In this document: in pieces, positions 47,262 through 57,977 of the stretch
Layout: every line of letters starts with the position of its first letter
Numbering within the stretch: the stretch's first letter is position 1
Origin: Rhabdophis nuchalis
Lineage: Eukaryota; Chordata; Lepidosauria; Squamata; Natricidae
Direction of reading: 5' to 3'
Length of the DNA stretch: 64,000 nt
Assembly: GCA_039707465.1 (NCBI GenBank)
Contig: CM077658.1
Location: 16,283,574-16,347,573, forward strand
Notes under the pieces: model-generated
Databases searched by the model: none
Seen by the model: only the letters and a program-made list of their open reading frames with translations
What the model was told of the DNA's origin: nothing
Made by a program: the position numbers and the translations under genes

Positions 47262-47566
47262 AGATAGTACTTACAACCACAATTGGAAGCATAATTTCCA
47301 TTGCTAAGTAAGACAGTTGTTGCATCCAATTTTGGGACTATGCTTGGCACAATTGTTAAATGAACTTGTTAAATGAATCACAGAGTCAGTAAGCAAATCC
47401 ACCTTCCCCCATTGACTTTGCTCATCGGAAGTCAGTTGGAAAAGTCAAAATGGAGATCACATGCCAGTTGTGCCAAGCCCTTGATTTCTGATCATGTAAC
47501 CCTAGGAATTCTGCAATGGTTGCAAGTATGAGGATCGGTTGCAAGTCTTTTTTTTTTCAATACTGC
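47262..47566 (+). mobile_element. MITE, same family as 15434
   Basis: Starts CAGATAGTACTTACAACCAC and continues ACAGTTGTTGCATCC, CCCCATTGACTTTGCTCATC and ATTCTGCAATGGTTGCAAG. The right end runs into the AATG-type array at 47567. Ends are too decayed to show duplication. Confidence 0.65.
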
Positions 47567-47629
47567 TGAATGAATGAATGAATGAATGAATGAATGAATG
47601 AATGAATGAATGAATGAATGAATGAATGG
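47567..47629. repeat. GAAT tetramer array
   Basis: About 15 units directly at the right edge of the MITE at 47262. Same motif and near-same length as the array at 45631. Confidence 0.97.
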
Positions 47630-47779
47630 AATGTTGCCTCTGTATGAATATTCCTTTGCATTGAATATTTCTTTGCATTGAACTTCACATGCCTCTATTG
47701 ACTTATTATTATTCCTTATAAAACTTTCCAGCAAGTTACTCAATGTTAACTCATTATCTTTAGCATAACCACCAGAGAT

Positions 47780-47825
47780 ACAGCAACTAGTATAGGATAT
47801 GGCCAGGCATAGCCCGAAGGAGAGG
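47780..47825 (+). mobile_element. LTR-like repeat, left piece
   Basis: GTATAGGATATGGCCAGGC and CGAAGGAGAGG align with CTGTAGGAGATGACTAGGC and TGAGGGAGGGG near 62734-62768. The right piece of the same repeat starts at about 50718 on the other side of the L2 element. Confidence 0.45.
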
Positions 47826-50717
47826 CCACGTGCATCATCCCCTCGTTGAAATGTGCCCACCAGGCTACCGCGCATTTCATCAGCCGCGGGCCCTAGGCAG
47901 GGGTGGTGGGGTAGCGGTCATTATCAAGGAAGGCCTGGAGCCGAGAGAGACCATTGTGCCGCAGACCTCCGGCTGTGAGTCCCTTTGCATGAAGTGGGGC
48001 CTAGGGAGGCAGTTGGGCTTGCTGGTTGTATACCTGGCTCCCCGCTATGTAGCAGCAGCCCTGCCCGAGCTCCTGGAGGTGATCGCCACGGTGGCAGTGG
48101 AGACCCCCAGACTTATAGTTATGGGGGACTTTAATCTGCCATCGTTGGGCGAATCATCCGCGGTAGCTCGGGAGTTCATGGCTTCCATGACGGCCATGGA
48201 CCTGACCCAAGTAATTCAAGGCCCCACTCATGAGGGTGGACATACGCCGGACCTCATCTTCGTCTCGGGCCAATGGAAGAGTGATCTGGGTACAGGGGAC
48301 ATAGACATCATACCCTTGTCATGGTCAGACCACTCACTTCTCCGACTCGACTTTCCGACCGCTGCTCCCCTCCGCGGGGAGGCGGAACCAGAGTTACCAA
48401 TCTGGTACCGCCCCAGGCGCTTGATGGACCCGGATGGGTTCCAGACAGCGCTTGGGCCATTTCCTGTATCCCTGACCCGCGCCCCGATGGAGGACCTCAC
48501 GGCCGCATGGAACAGTGCGGCCGTGGGAGCCTTGGATCGGGTCGCGCCCTTGCGGCCTCTCTCGCGGCGGCGAACCACCCTGGCTCCTTGGTTTACTGAG
48601 GGGCTGCGGGTGATGAAACGCCGCAAGAGATGCCTAGAGAGAAGATGGAGGGCTAGCCGCTCTGAATCTGACCGGACACAGGTGAGAGCCCATTTACGGA
48701 CTTACATTGTGGCGCTGAGGGTGGCCAAACGTCATCATTGCGCCACCCTCATAGCATCCGCAGAAAACCGCCCTGCCGCCCTGTTTAGGGTGACCCGTTC
48801 CCTCCTTCAACAGAGGGAGCGGGAAGCCCCGTTACAGGGTAGGGCAGAGGAATTTGTGATTTTTCTGCAGGAGAAAACCGCCCAGATACAGAGTGAGCTA
48901 GCCACCATTCATGGCCCAGTGGGATGCCACGAGGGAGATCTTGTTTGGGAGGAGTTTGACCCCGTTACTTCCGAGGATATGGACAGGTTACGTGGGCGAC
49001 TGCGAGCCACCACATGTTCATTGGACCCGTGCCCCTCCTGGCTTGTACTGGCATCCTGGGAGGTGACACGAGGCTGGCTCCAAGAGGTTATCAACGCATC
49101 CTTGAGTGAGGGTTCCTTGCCTGCCTCCCTAAAAGAGGCTATGGTGAGGCCCCTCCTCAAGAAGCCCTCTTTGGACCCAGCTCTTTTGAACAACTACCGT
49201 CCAGTCTCCAACCTTCCCTTCTTGGCGAAGGTTGTTGAGAGTGTGGTGGCACAACAGTTTCCCCGTCACCTGGAGGAAGTTGACTATCTAGATCCGCGCC
49301 AGTCCGGCTTTCGGCCCGGGCATAGCACCGAGACGGCATTGGTCGCGTTGGTAGATGATCTCTGGAGGGCCAGAGATGGGGGATGTTCTTCCATCCTGGT
49401 CCTATTAGACCTCTCAGCGGCTTTCGATACCATCGACCATGGTATCTTATTGCATCGGCTGGGGGGGTTGGGGGTGGGAGGCACCGTGTTGCGGTGGTTC
49501 TCCTCCTACCTCTCTGGCCGATCGCAATTTGTGCGTGCAGGAGAGCAGAGGTCGACCCCGAGACCACTCACATGTGGAGTGCCTCAGGGGTCGGTCCTCT
49601 CGCCTCTCCTGTTTAACGCATATATGAAGCCGCTGGGTGAGATCATCCGTGGTTTTGGGGTAGAGTACCACCTGTACGCTGACGACACCCAGCTGTACAT
49701 ATCTACCCCAAACCACCCCAACGATGCCGTAGCGGTGATGTGCCAGTGCCTGGAAGCCGTGCGGATCTGGATGGGAAGTAACGGACTTAGGCTCAACCCG
49801 ACCAAGACCGAGTGGCTGTGGTTTCCGGCTGCCCGATTCAACCAGCTTTCTCCAACGCTGGCCATAGGGGGCGAACATCTTGCCCCTGTGGATGGGGCGC
49901 GCAATTTGGGTGTCCTCCTGGATACCCGGCTGTCTATGGAAGAGCAAGTGACAGCCGTGGCCAGGAGGGCGTTTTACCAGGTTTGCCTGGTTCGCCAATT
50001 GCGCCCCCTATTGGATCGGGACGCCCTTCGCACAGTCACTCATGCCCTCGTGACATCCCGACTGGACTATTGTAACTCTCTCTACATGGGGCTCCCCTTG
50101 AGGTGCACCCGGAGGCTTCAGTTAGTTCAGAATGCAGCCGCGCGAGCAATTATGGGCACCTCTAGATTTGCCCATGTAACACCGCTCTTGCGCGAGCTGC
50201 ACTGGCTACCTGTCGTCTTCCGGGTGCGCTTCAAGGTGTTAGTCATCATCTTCAAAGCGCTCCATGGCTCGGGACCTAGCTATCTGCGAGATCGGATCCT
50301 GCCCCATACATCCTCACGACCGATTCGCTCCCACAGAGAGGGGCTTCTCCGGGTGCCGTCCACTAGACTTTGTCAGCGGGCGACGCCCAGGGGAAGGGCG
50401 CTCTCTGTGGCGGGCCCGGCCCTCTGGAACGACCTTCCCCCTGATATTAGAACGACCACCGACCTCCGCTCCTTCCGTGTAAAACTGAAGACCCATCTCT
50501 TTCGACTGGCCGGCCTTGAATAGTTCTCTCTGTCTTTTAACGATAAAGTTTAATGGTTTTTTAATTGTATTTTTAGCACGGGTAATTTATTTAATTCTAT
50601 TTTAGTAATGTTTGTATTATTGTATATTGTTTTAATTATGCCTGTGCACCGCCCCGGGTCCCTGTGGGGAGAGGGTGCGGTTAATAAATTCTAATTTATT
50701 ATTATTATTATTATCTG
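47826..50717 (+). mobile_element. L2-type LINE, nearly complete 3' part
   Basis: A 2.9-kb insertion with the ORF2-like frame, a 190-bp 3' untranslated region containing CACCGCCCCGGGTCCCTGTG and GAGGGTGCGG, and an ATT tail (about 50695-50714). The left junction lies close to 47826, judged from where an older repeat is split. No target duplication could be found. It is much richer in GC and CpG than its flanks, consistent with recent insertion. Confidence 0.9.
47830..50523 (+). CDS. L2-type LINE ORF2: endonuclease and reverse transcriptase, N-terminally truncated
   Basis: The 897-codon frame makes the enzyme that nicks target DNA and copies LINE RNA. The apurinic-type endonuclease part covers about residues 1-175, with GDFN at 99-102 and SDH at 166-168. 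The reverse transcriptase has NNYRPVSNLPFLAKVVE near 454-470, FRPGHSTETAL at 494-504, DLSAAFDTIDH at 527-537, GVPQGSVLSP at 583-592 and the catalytic YADD at 616-619. The C-terminal region ends RATPRGRALSVAGPALWNDLP...FRLAGLE. The reading frame is open from 47791; the GTG at 47830 is only the first start-like codon, so there is no true start. The first endonuclease block (usually NIxSL and TETWL) is missing, so the encoded nuclease is probably inactive although the polymerase motifs are intact. CR1/L2 group; L2 favoured over L3 by the GxxSxETAL motif and 3' end. Confidence 0.92.
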   Translation: MHHPLVEMCPPGYRAFHQPRALGRGGGVAVIIKEGLEPRETIVPQTSGCESLCMKWGLGRQLGLLVVYLAPRYVAAALPELLEVIATVAVETPRLIVMGDFNLPSLGESSAVAREFMASMTAMDLTQVIQGPTHEGGHTPDLIFVSGQWKSDLGTGDIDIIPLSWSDHSLLRLDFPTAAPLRGEAEPELPIWYRPRRLMDPDGFQTALGPFPVSLTRAPMEDLTAAWNSAAVGALDRVAPLRPLSRRRTTLAPWFTEGLRVMKRRKRCLERRWRASRSESDRTQVRAHLRTYIVALRVAKRHHCATLIASAENRPAALFRVTRSLLQQREREAPLQGRAEEFVIFLQEKTAQIQSELATIHGPVGCHEGDLVWEEFDPVTSEDMDRLRGRLRATTCSLDPCPSWLVLASWEVTRGWLQEVINASLSEGSLPASLKEAMVRPLLKKPSLDPALLNNYRPVSNLPFLAKVVESVVAQQFPRHLEEVDYLDPRQSGFRPGHSTETALVALVDDLWRARDGGCSSILVLLDLSAAFDTIDHGILLHRLGGLGVGGTVLRWFSSYLSGRSQFVRAGEQRSTPRPLTCGVPQGSVLSPLLFNAYMKPLGEIIRGFGVEYHLYADDTQLYISTPNHPNDAVAVMCQCLEAVRIWMGSNGLRLNPTKTEWLWFPAARFNQLSPTLAIGGEHLAPVDGARNLGVLLDTRLSMEEQVTAVARRAFYQVCLVRQLRPLLDRDALRTVTHALVTSRLDYCNSLYMGLPLRCTRRLQLVQNAAARAIMGTSRFAHVTPLLRELHWLPVVFRVRFKVLVIIFKALHGSGPSYLRDRILPHTSSRPIRSHREGLLRVPSTRLCQRATPRGRALSVAGPALWNDLPPDIRTTTDLRSFRVKLKTHLFRLAGLE

Positions 50718-50890
50718 TCTCAAGTCCCTTCGCGCCCACAAGATATCTAAGTCCAGCCTACCCAGAATTCCATTGACTTTTATCTACTGCCAATTTACTT
50801 TGACTGTTAGTAGTTCAGATTCTTGTAGAGAACATTAGCATACAATAAACCTACACTCATTTGAACTGCCTGGATTTCCTGCGCTTGACA
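50718..50890 (+). mobile_element. LTR-like repeat, right piece
   Basis: Contains ATATCTAAGTCCAGCC, TTCAGATTCTTGTAGAGA, an AATAAA signal at 50844-50849 and an end GCGCTTGACA. The copy at 62700-62964 has the same order and the same GCTTGACA end, with AATAAA at 62906-62911. The polyadenylation signal about 45 bases before a terminal CA is LTR-like. The family is not named. Confidence 0.5.
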
Positions 50891-51573
50891 ACTAGCTTAA
50901 ACAAAACAAACAAAAATATTTATTTCTTTGCTTCAGCCAAAAAAGACTCCCAAGTTAAAAAGGTTATCCTCTTCCTGGTTATCAAGTCAAGCAACAGCGC
51001 AAGGAAAGCACTCGCTTGGCAGAGAATTTGCATCCTGGGAGTAGTAGATGCTCAAGGTCCTGAATTCTGAAGGAGGACTCAAGCGATGATCACAAACGCC
51101 TGGACCATCGGTAAGTATTCTGCCAGCAGTATGCACCTTGCAATCTTTTTTGGCAAACAGCTTTCTTGCAAAGTGCCAGGAGCTTATTCTCGGTGCCTTG
51201 TGGCACACTATGTTTAAATGAGAGTGCTCCCAAGCTTCCTCAATAGTTTAATAAAACATATACTGGCTGTAATATTCCATTTATATTAGAAAACTATCGC
51301 CCCTTGGTTTGAAAAATGACCTCTGGTTGGCAATTTGACTCTAAGCTTCATAGATTATAGTCCACTGTTGGTCATTTAGTCAGTCCATAGAGCAATACTT
51401 TTTCGTAACAAGCTCAAACAGCGATCAGTATTTGGTAGGCTACTCACAAGCTGACGATAATGCAACACAACACATTCTATTATGCAGCTAAACAAAAGGA
51501 GTAACAACCTGAAGACACTCACACAGGCAGAAAAGGAGTGCTTATTCCCAGAGTGCTGAGATTTGGGGAGGGA
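50891..51573. other. Non-coding stretch
   Basis: No recognised element or exon. Confidence 0.4.
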
Positions 51574-51591
51574 GGCAGGCAGGCAGGCAGG
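51574..51591. repeat. GGCA tetramer run
   Basis: Four GGCA units. Confidence 0.8.
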
Positions 51592-51989
51592 TGGGGGTGG
51601 AATATATCTCTTTGTATATTTTCACAGATTTCTGTTGCCTCGAATGCGCTCAACTCAAGATCTAAATTCTCTAATTCCTTTTCCCCTAATGTCATTTGCC
51701 TTTGTATCTCCTTAAGTCTATTTTTATGCATTATAGGGAAAAAGTAGATCCTATTAGAAAGCTGATCAAATTTAAGGAAATTAGAGAGATACCCTACAGT
51801 TATAAAATCTCAATTGCAATAATGGATTCGGGACTCAGCTTTGAAAAGGCACTTTCAGCCTGCCCTTGGAATAAGGAAGATATATATATATATTTTTAAA
51901 CAGAATTTCAGAAACTTAGGCTGTTCTTTTAGATCTGTTCATGTAGGGTTATTTCAATATCGGAGTGTTTGTATGCAAATCCAGAATCA

Positions 51990-52141
51990 ATAACAATAGC
52001 ACTTAGACTTATATACCACTTCATAGTGCTTTTACAGTCCTCTCTAAAAGGTTTACAGTGTCAGCCTATTGCCCCCAATAATCTGGGTCCTCATTTTACC
52101 AACCCCAGAAGGATGGAAGGCTGAGTCAAGCTTGAGCTGCC
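51990..52141 (-). mobile_element. tRNA-type SINE 3' fragment
   Basis: In reverse it reads CCTTCCATCCTTCTGGGG, GGACCCAGATTATTGGGGGC and AAGTGGTATATAAGTCTAAG, a body and tail I recognise from snake genomes as belonging to a tRNA-headed SINE with an L2-like 3' end. The head is missing. Confidence 0.55.
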
Positions 52142-52167
52142 TTCTTCAGCTTCAACCTGAATAATAC

Positions 52168-52622
52168 TATTTATTTATTTTGTCAGGCATGTATAAGGTA
52201 ACAGATATAAGTATAAACCTGATTATAAATACATGAAATGAATACGAATACAAGGAAGCATTAGGACAGGGACGGTAGGCACTTTGGTGCGCTTATGCTG
52301 TGCCTTACAGACTTCTTAGGAATGGGGTGAGGTCAATAGTGGACAGTCTAAGGTTAAAATTGTGGGAGTTTGGAGAAGAAACCACAGAGTCAGGTAGAGC
52401 ATTCAGGGCCTTGACCACTCTGTTGCTGAAGTCATATTTTCTGCAATCGAGTTTGGAGTGGTTTACCTTGAGTTTGTAGCTGCTGTGTGCTCTTGTATTA
52501 TTGCGGTTGAAGCTTTGTTGAAATACATTTAACTTATAGACAGTTTTACTATGGTGTGCAGAGGCTTTCATAAGACCTGGACCAAGAAGTTTTCTGGCTG
52601 AAATGCCATAGCTTTCAATCAA
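52168..52622 (-). pseudogene. LINE 3' fragment with C-terminal coding remnant
   Basis: Minus-strand frame of 105 codons: MIESYGISARKLLGPGLMK, NRNNTRAHSSYKLKVNH, then DFSNRVVKALNALPDSVV. The pattern F.NRVV..WN.LPD.VV is the usual C-terminal block of non-LTR retrotransposons. The 3' end with a TTAT tract lies near 52168. No catalytic part; the clade is uncertain. Confidence 0.6.
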
Positions 52623-53193
52623 AAAGCCTGATATTTCCTTTGCATACCTCTTTTAAGTTTCATCACTAACTTAATATTAAAATTTTAGCACACAGAATGA
52701 TTCACTATGTCTAGCTGAGGCGGATGACCCTTTATGTGAAAATTCAGCTGTGGATTTACATGCTTGTCTGGTTAATACTATTGGAAAAATTGGATGATAC
52801 AATTTTATGATTTAGGAAAAGAGCCTTTTAGTTTGAGAAGTAGCTATTTCCTTTTTTTTAAAAAAACATACTTCATCTTTAGAGCAATAAAAAGTGGCAT
52901 ATATGTCCCATACCATAATGGATTAATTAAAGAATATTATGTTTATCCTAAGTCCTGACCAAGTTGTACATCTCCATAACTCACTCATAAAAATTAATGC
53001 ATTTTCCAACACTCCATAATGACATATCACCTATTTTTGCTATACCTGTTCAGAATAAATTGTTTCAGATTCGATTAGTCTGAGGTACAATGAATAGTAC
53101 TGGGGTGTGTTTATTATTTTAAGACTTTACAGAGTAATGCACCAAAATCTTAATCTTCTCATTATATCTTTGAGGTGTCACATGACCTCACTG
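52623..53193. other. Non-coding AT-rich stretch
   Basis: No recognised element or exon. Confidence 0.4.
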
Positions 53194-53620
53194 TTATCCC
53201 AAAGGTGCTTTTTCAAGAGGAACGGGACTTTTTTTTTGTTTTTCCTTGAAGGCGTTTCACTTCTCATCCAAGAAGCTTCTTCAGGTCTGACTGAAGGGTG
53301 GGGAATGGAAGGATTTATATTCCTTGCAATCATCTGGTCATTAGATGACACCGCCCTGAGTCCTTCGGGAGTAGGGCGGTATAAAAAACTAATAAACCTA
53401 AACCTATTAGCGCTTTTTCTGAGAATTGTTGGTACCCTCAGGGTCACCTGAATGGTGCAAATAGAGTTGGAACCTACTGTGTTGTAAACAAGAGATAGAT
53501 GGTGTTGGCACAGATAAATCTCCAAGTGTCCTCAATGACTCTCAGAAAGAGTGCTAATGACCAGATGACTGCAAGGAATATAAATCCTTCGGTCAGAACT
53601 GAAGAAGCTTCATATGATTG
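53194..53620 (-). repeat. Foldback-type interspersed repeat, copy 3
   Basis: The left arm (53268-53344: AAGAAGCTTCTTCAGGTCTG ... TATATTCCTTGCAATCATC ... GGTCATTAG) recurs inverted at 53553-53611 (CTAATGACCAGATGACTGC ... GGTCAGAACTGAAGAAGC). The body is interrupted by a 61-bp L2 tail at 53345-53405. Related to copies at 16428 and 28276. Class uncertain, possibly Penelope-derived. Confidence 0.68.
53345..53405 (+). mobile_element. Minimal L2 3' tail insertion (61 bp)
   Basis: Consists only of the L2-type end ACACCGCCCTGAGTCCTTC, GGGCGGTATAAAAAACTAAT and a short AAACCT tail. ATTAG flanks it at 53340-53344 and 53406-53410, a target duplication. It restores an uninterrupted foldback repeat when removed. 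Confidence 0.85.
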
Positions 53621-53639
53621 GTTAGAGAAAGGAATTTAG

Positions 53640-54112
53640 AAAAGAAAGCAAGAGAGAGAGATAGAACTCTGTCGAGACATTGTTAAATGGAAAAGGGGGG
53701 AGGAAGAATGGGGAAAGAGAAAAGAAAGTATTAATATACATGCTCAAGAATGAGGTATAGAGGGAAAAATAGTTAGGATGTGATAATGAAGAAAAGGGAA
53801 TAAGAAAGGATAATCATAACATTATAACAGGATTTGCAGGAATACCATTCTGAAAATTCACCAATTCATAGTTGAAAAGAGATAATCACAACAACAGGAA
53901 AGGAAAAGAAGAGAGGAAAGGGGAGAGAAGGAAGAAAGAGGAAAGGAGAGGAAGGAGGGAAGGGACAGAAAGAGAAGGAGAATGGGTAGGAGGGGGAAGA
54001 GGAAGAGAGGAGTAAGGGAGAGGGAAGGGAAGTAGGAGAGGGAAAGGGAAAGGAGAGGAGGAAGGAAGGAAGGAGAGAAGGGAGGGAGGGTGAAAAGAAA
54101 AGAAAAGAAATC
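53640..54112. repeat. Purine-rich GGAAA/GGGAA tract
   Basis: Imperfect GA, GGAA and GGGAAA units, densest at 53890-54105. Overlapping serine/proline-rich minus-strand frames are artefacts. Confidence 0.9.
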
Positions 54113-55957
54113 TCTTCTCTTTCCATATCCAACTTGTCTCCTTTGTCATAATCTTTTATTTTTAAACCATTTCTTCACTCTTGGCCGTTCACGTAGGCAT
54201 CACAAAAATATTCATGCAATGGCTCATAAAACCTGCACATTTCTAAATTGACAGAACTTTCCTCCTCCCCTCCCCTCCTGGAAAAAAAAATCCCCAAAAT
54301 AATAATGTACAGATGTTCCTTATTTAAATTAGCTGTTGGCATTTAATGCTGCCAATCTCATATGTGATCAAGTTTGCGAATTTCCCAGGTAGTCAACATT
54401 TTAGTGAGGCCTGTTTATCCTCCAGTTGAATGATTATGCCAGGTGAATGATCTAGATAATTGTTCAATAAATAGCAAATGTTAGAAGGTTGGGGCTAAGG
54501 GTTCCAATTGACCAGCTGTATTTTTTTAAAAATGTCATTCGCGCAATCCTTTCCTTCTGCTACAAATATTCGTTCCTTTTGTTCTTCTCTCTACAAAATG
54601 ATGTAAACAATTTTCCTTAAATATCCTCTGCAGAATAACCCCATGCCCAGATTCAGAAACCATATTCTGAGGTCCATGCTACTTCTAATGAAGGTAACTT
54701 AATTATCCAACAGCATATTTCTGTTGCATTAAAAGAAGATGCCACCAGACCTTATATACTTTATAGACCTTATATTTTATACTTTATAGTTTATAGACCT
54801 CATACACCTTATTCCACCAGGCTTGAAATTTTGGGCTTAGACAATTTAGAACTACAGGTGCAAGAAGTCAGAAACCAGGACAGAGTTCAAAAGTACTACA
54901 AGTTTGTTTCATGCTACCTATGGTACATACAAGAGTCTGAACTACTAATGGTTACGGCAAATTGATGCCAGGTAAAAGTCAGAGGCCTTCAAGAGAGGAT
55001 GGACATAGAGATGCCAAACTGATTATGCATTTGACCCCACTCTCAGCTTCAGCCTGGTCATCTCCTATATAAGGGGGAAGGAGTGGAACTGAAATCTTGT
55101 TTCTTTGTATATAAGAGGCACATGCAAAGGGGCTTCCAATCACATGCCATGACTGAGTCATCTTGACTTTTTTGTTTATGTTCCATCAGTCTTTGTTGCC
55201 AAAATAGTTGCTAATTGAATATGGGCATCACATATAAGTCTGTTTAAAGAATTGATCAAAATGTCTGGATTTACAAAACCATGATTTTGTTTCATCAAAA
55301 TTTGTTGAGTATGACAAAACGGACCAGTTGACGGACCTTGAGCCAAAACCAACAAGCCATAGCATGTTCTAATCTGATAACTAAACTGAATCATGATATT
55401 ATAGAACCCTAATGTTCATAATTAGAGGGACATCTTTTTGAAACATGTCTTTTATTTGTGAGGTGTGCAGTCTAGAGAAGCACCAACATAAAGATAGAAA
55501 AATCACTAGAACTTTTTTACACTTACAACTTTAGTCATTATTCTCCATCCATCCGAAATGGACCACTTCACTAATTATTATTTTACATAACAGGACCATT
55601 ATATATTTCAAAGTCCAACAAAAGTAGTTTTTCTCTTTCTACCATGGATACCTGGAATTCTCCCTTTGCAATTCAAATTAACCTTGTTTCCACTATATAC
55701 AATGAATTGACCCAGAAAGCTAAAATGGTAAGAAACTATATTTTCTTGGGTTTATTTCATAGTCGAAATTCATAAACATCTCAGCTGGGGTATCACATAG
55801 CAATCACTTCATGTCTATTGTTAAACTACAGCTGTTTTGAGCAGAGGGAAATAATCTTGTCATTAGACTAAAAAAATCAGATCTGAGCAGTCTCACTTCA
55901 GTTTTTTAAAAGTGTAAAAGTGTAAGCATGTGCATCTTCTGTCTCCCTCCATACACA
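54113..55957. other. Non-coding AT-rich stretch
   Basis: No recognised element. Imperfect repeats of CTTTATAGACCTTATA occur at 54752-54805. Confidence 0.4.
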
Positions 55958-55992
55958 CACACACACACACACACAATATATATATATATATT
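55958..55992. repeat. CA then TA microsatellite
   Basis: A CA run to about 55974 followed by TA units. Confidence 0.9.
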
Positions 55993-56009
55993 TCATCTGT
56001 TTGTTTGTG

Positions 56010-56149
56010 TTTGCATGTTTATATGTGTGCATATGCATGCACACACTGTCATGAATGCAAGCAATTGTGAGTTTCATTAAATATATTAATAGCTTTTCAA
56101 AGCTTCAACTTTGAAAAACAGTAATCCCATCTTTCAAGAAAAATCTTAC
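56010..56149. repeat. Unclassified sequence, copy 1
   Basis: Shares with 59743-59898 the blocks GCATGTTTATATGTGTG, CACTGTCATGAATGCAAG, TTTCATTAAATATATTAA and TTTGAAAAACAGTAATCCC, in the same order and orientation. Similarity fades at both ends. It is either an unnamed interspersed repeat or a local duplication. Confidence 0.8.
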
Positions 56150-56671
56150 ATCCACGTATATCATTTCATTCCATCTTTGCCATTTTGTTCCAATCAGGCT
56201 TGGCAAAGTCATTTCTCTTTCCATTTTTAAGTATAAGCAAAATTCGCTCAAAATACTACATTGCTGGCAATTAGACAGTTGAGATCACTGTTGAGTGATC
56301 TCGTTTAGGAAACTATTGTATTTGGTAAATCATAATTTATAGCTTGGAGGGATGCATGAATGAAAGCATCATGGTTAAAGCAAGCCATGATTTAACAAAC
56401 TCAACCAAGTGCACTGAAATGATCACGTACATATAAATTTGTCATGTTTTGTTTCTTTTTAAAGTACCTCATTCAATGGCTCCATTGTTATTGTTTTTTA
56501 ATTCACTGGTGAATCCAGCCTGAATATGTCTGGGGTTGCTGACTTTATTAATCAAATAGTTTTGGTCAGTTGTTACATTGAACATATCTGAAACTAGAAA
56601 CTTTTTTAAAGGACTGCTTGAATTTCCTCAGGAGTTTTATAGATATTTTATTTCAGAAGTGTTTTTGTCTT

Positions 56672-56719
56672 AATTTCAAGTCAGTAGCATAAGAAAATTT
56701 CAAGTCAGTAGCATAAGAT
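56672..56719. repeat. 24-bp tandem duplication
   Basis: AATTTCAAGTCAGTAGCATA followed by AGAA/AGAT occurs twice head to tail. Confidence 0.9.
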
Positions 56720-57974
56720 GGGAAACAACATAATCATAACAAGAATAGGCTTTTAAAGCAAACCTCCATTACAGAAATATTAACTGAAGTGTAAAATGCC
56801 TCTTTTTTTAAAAAAAACTAACAACAATAGACTGAAAGGTAGGGGGGAAATAAAGCAGAGGTAGCATCCTACATTACATTTGAGTGTTTTATGTGAAAAT
56901 CTCTTATCATTATTTCATTATATATCAGAAAGGGATATGGTGATCAGTTGTGCTTCTGCATGACTTTTATAAGAGGCTGCACACAAATAGATGTGTAACA
57001 ATGCTTTATATATGGTATTATAGCAAGGAGGTACTTCATATCACCTGCTTCCCTAACGAGGCATCGCCGTTCTGTAACTAATAAAGAGAAAAGCTATACT
57101 ACTTATAATAAAAAACAAATGCTGGGGCGAATGAAAAGATTGAAAGCTGAGTATCTTTGGCATTTTCAAGGAATCATTTTGGAAGTACAATTTTATCTCA
57201 ATGAGTGCTTTTGTGGTCTTTCCATTTTTGGGAAAAACAACAATGCATGATAAGCTGTGATTGGCAGCTAACCCCAACTTGACAAATCGGATAGCTGAAG
57301 GTGTGGAACGCATGGGATCAGAAGACATCCAGAAGGGGAGAAGTTACTCAGATGAGAAGGTTGCAAGTCGAAAGGTGCTATTTCCAACTATGATGAGAAA
57401 CAGCATAAGGATGTAGAAAAGACATCATATGAATTCTATATATTTGACTTTACAAAGGGTCTTTAAATACTTTTTGCTTTGGAAAAAAAGTTCATCTATC
57501 CAAACTATATTTGGGCATATATAGTTATAAGCCCAAAATGTATACAAATAAGCCTTTTATTTAGGGCATTATTATTAATTAATTTTTTAAGACACTGATA
57601 TTATGGTTGACAGAGTTTTTTAGGTTGAAAAAGAGATCGAAGTGAGTTTCTTATGCTTTTGTCCAAAGACCCGTACAACACTACACAAAACTAGATGCAA
57701 AAATGACAACATGAGTTGCGTCTTCACCAGGTAAACATGAAATATTCCCCATGTTAAATGAGAGCATGTTGGCCATCTTTTGGTCATCCAATAATTAAGG
57801 GTATCTTCAAAGAAGTTACACACTGGATGCTGAGGACAACATTTTTCCAATTAGGACAAATCATGACGTCATCATTAGACTCTAACAGATAACCCTACAT
57901 ATGCTCAACACTTTGCTAAGGAATTTCCAACACAGATTTATTCAAGGAATAATGAATCAATCAATGGGGCACAC
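56720..57974. other. Non-coding AT-rich stretch
   Basis: No recognised element or exon. Confidence 0.4.
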
Positions 57975-57977
57975 AAG

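Noticed and set aside
48228..49998. Antisense and shifted frames inside the L2 element (up to 183 codons)
   Set aside because: Shadows of the GC-rich reverse transcriptase frame; the plus-strand frame alone carries the catalytic motifs.
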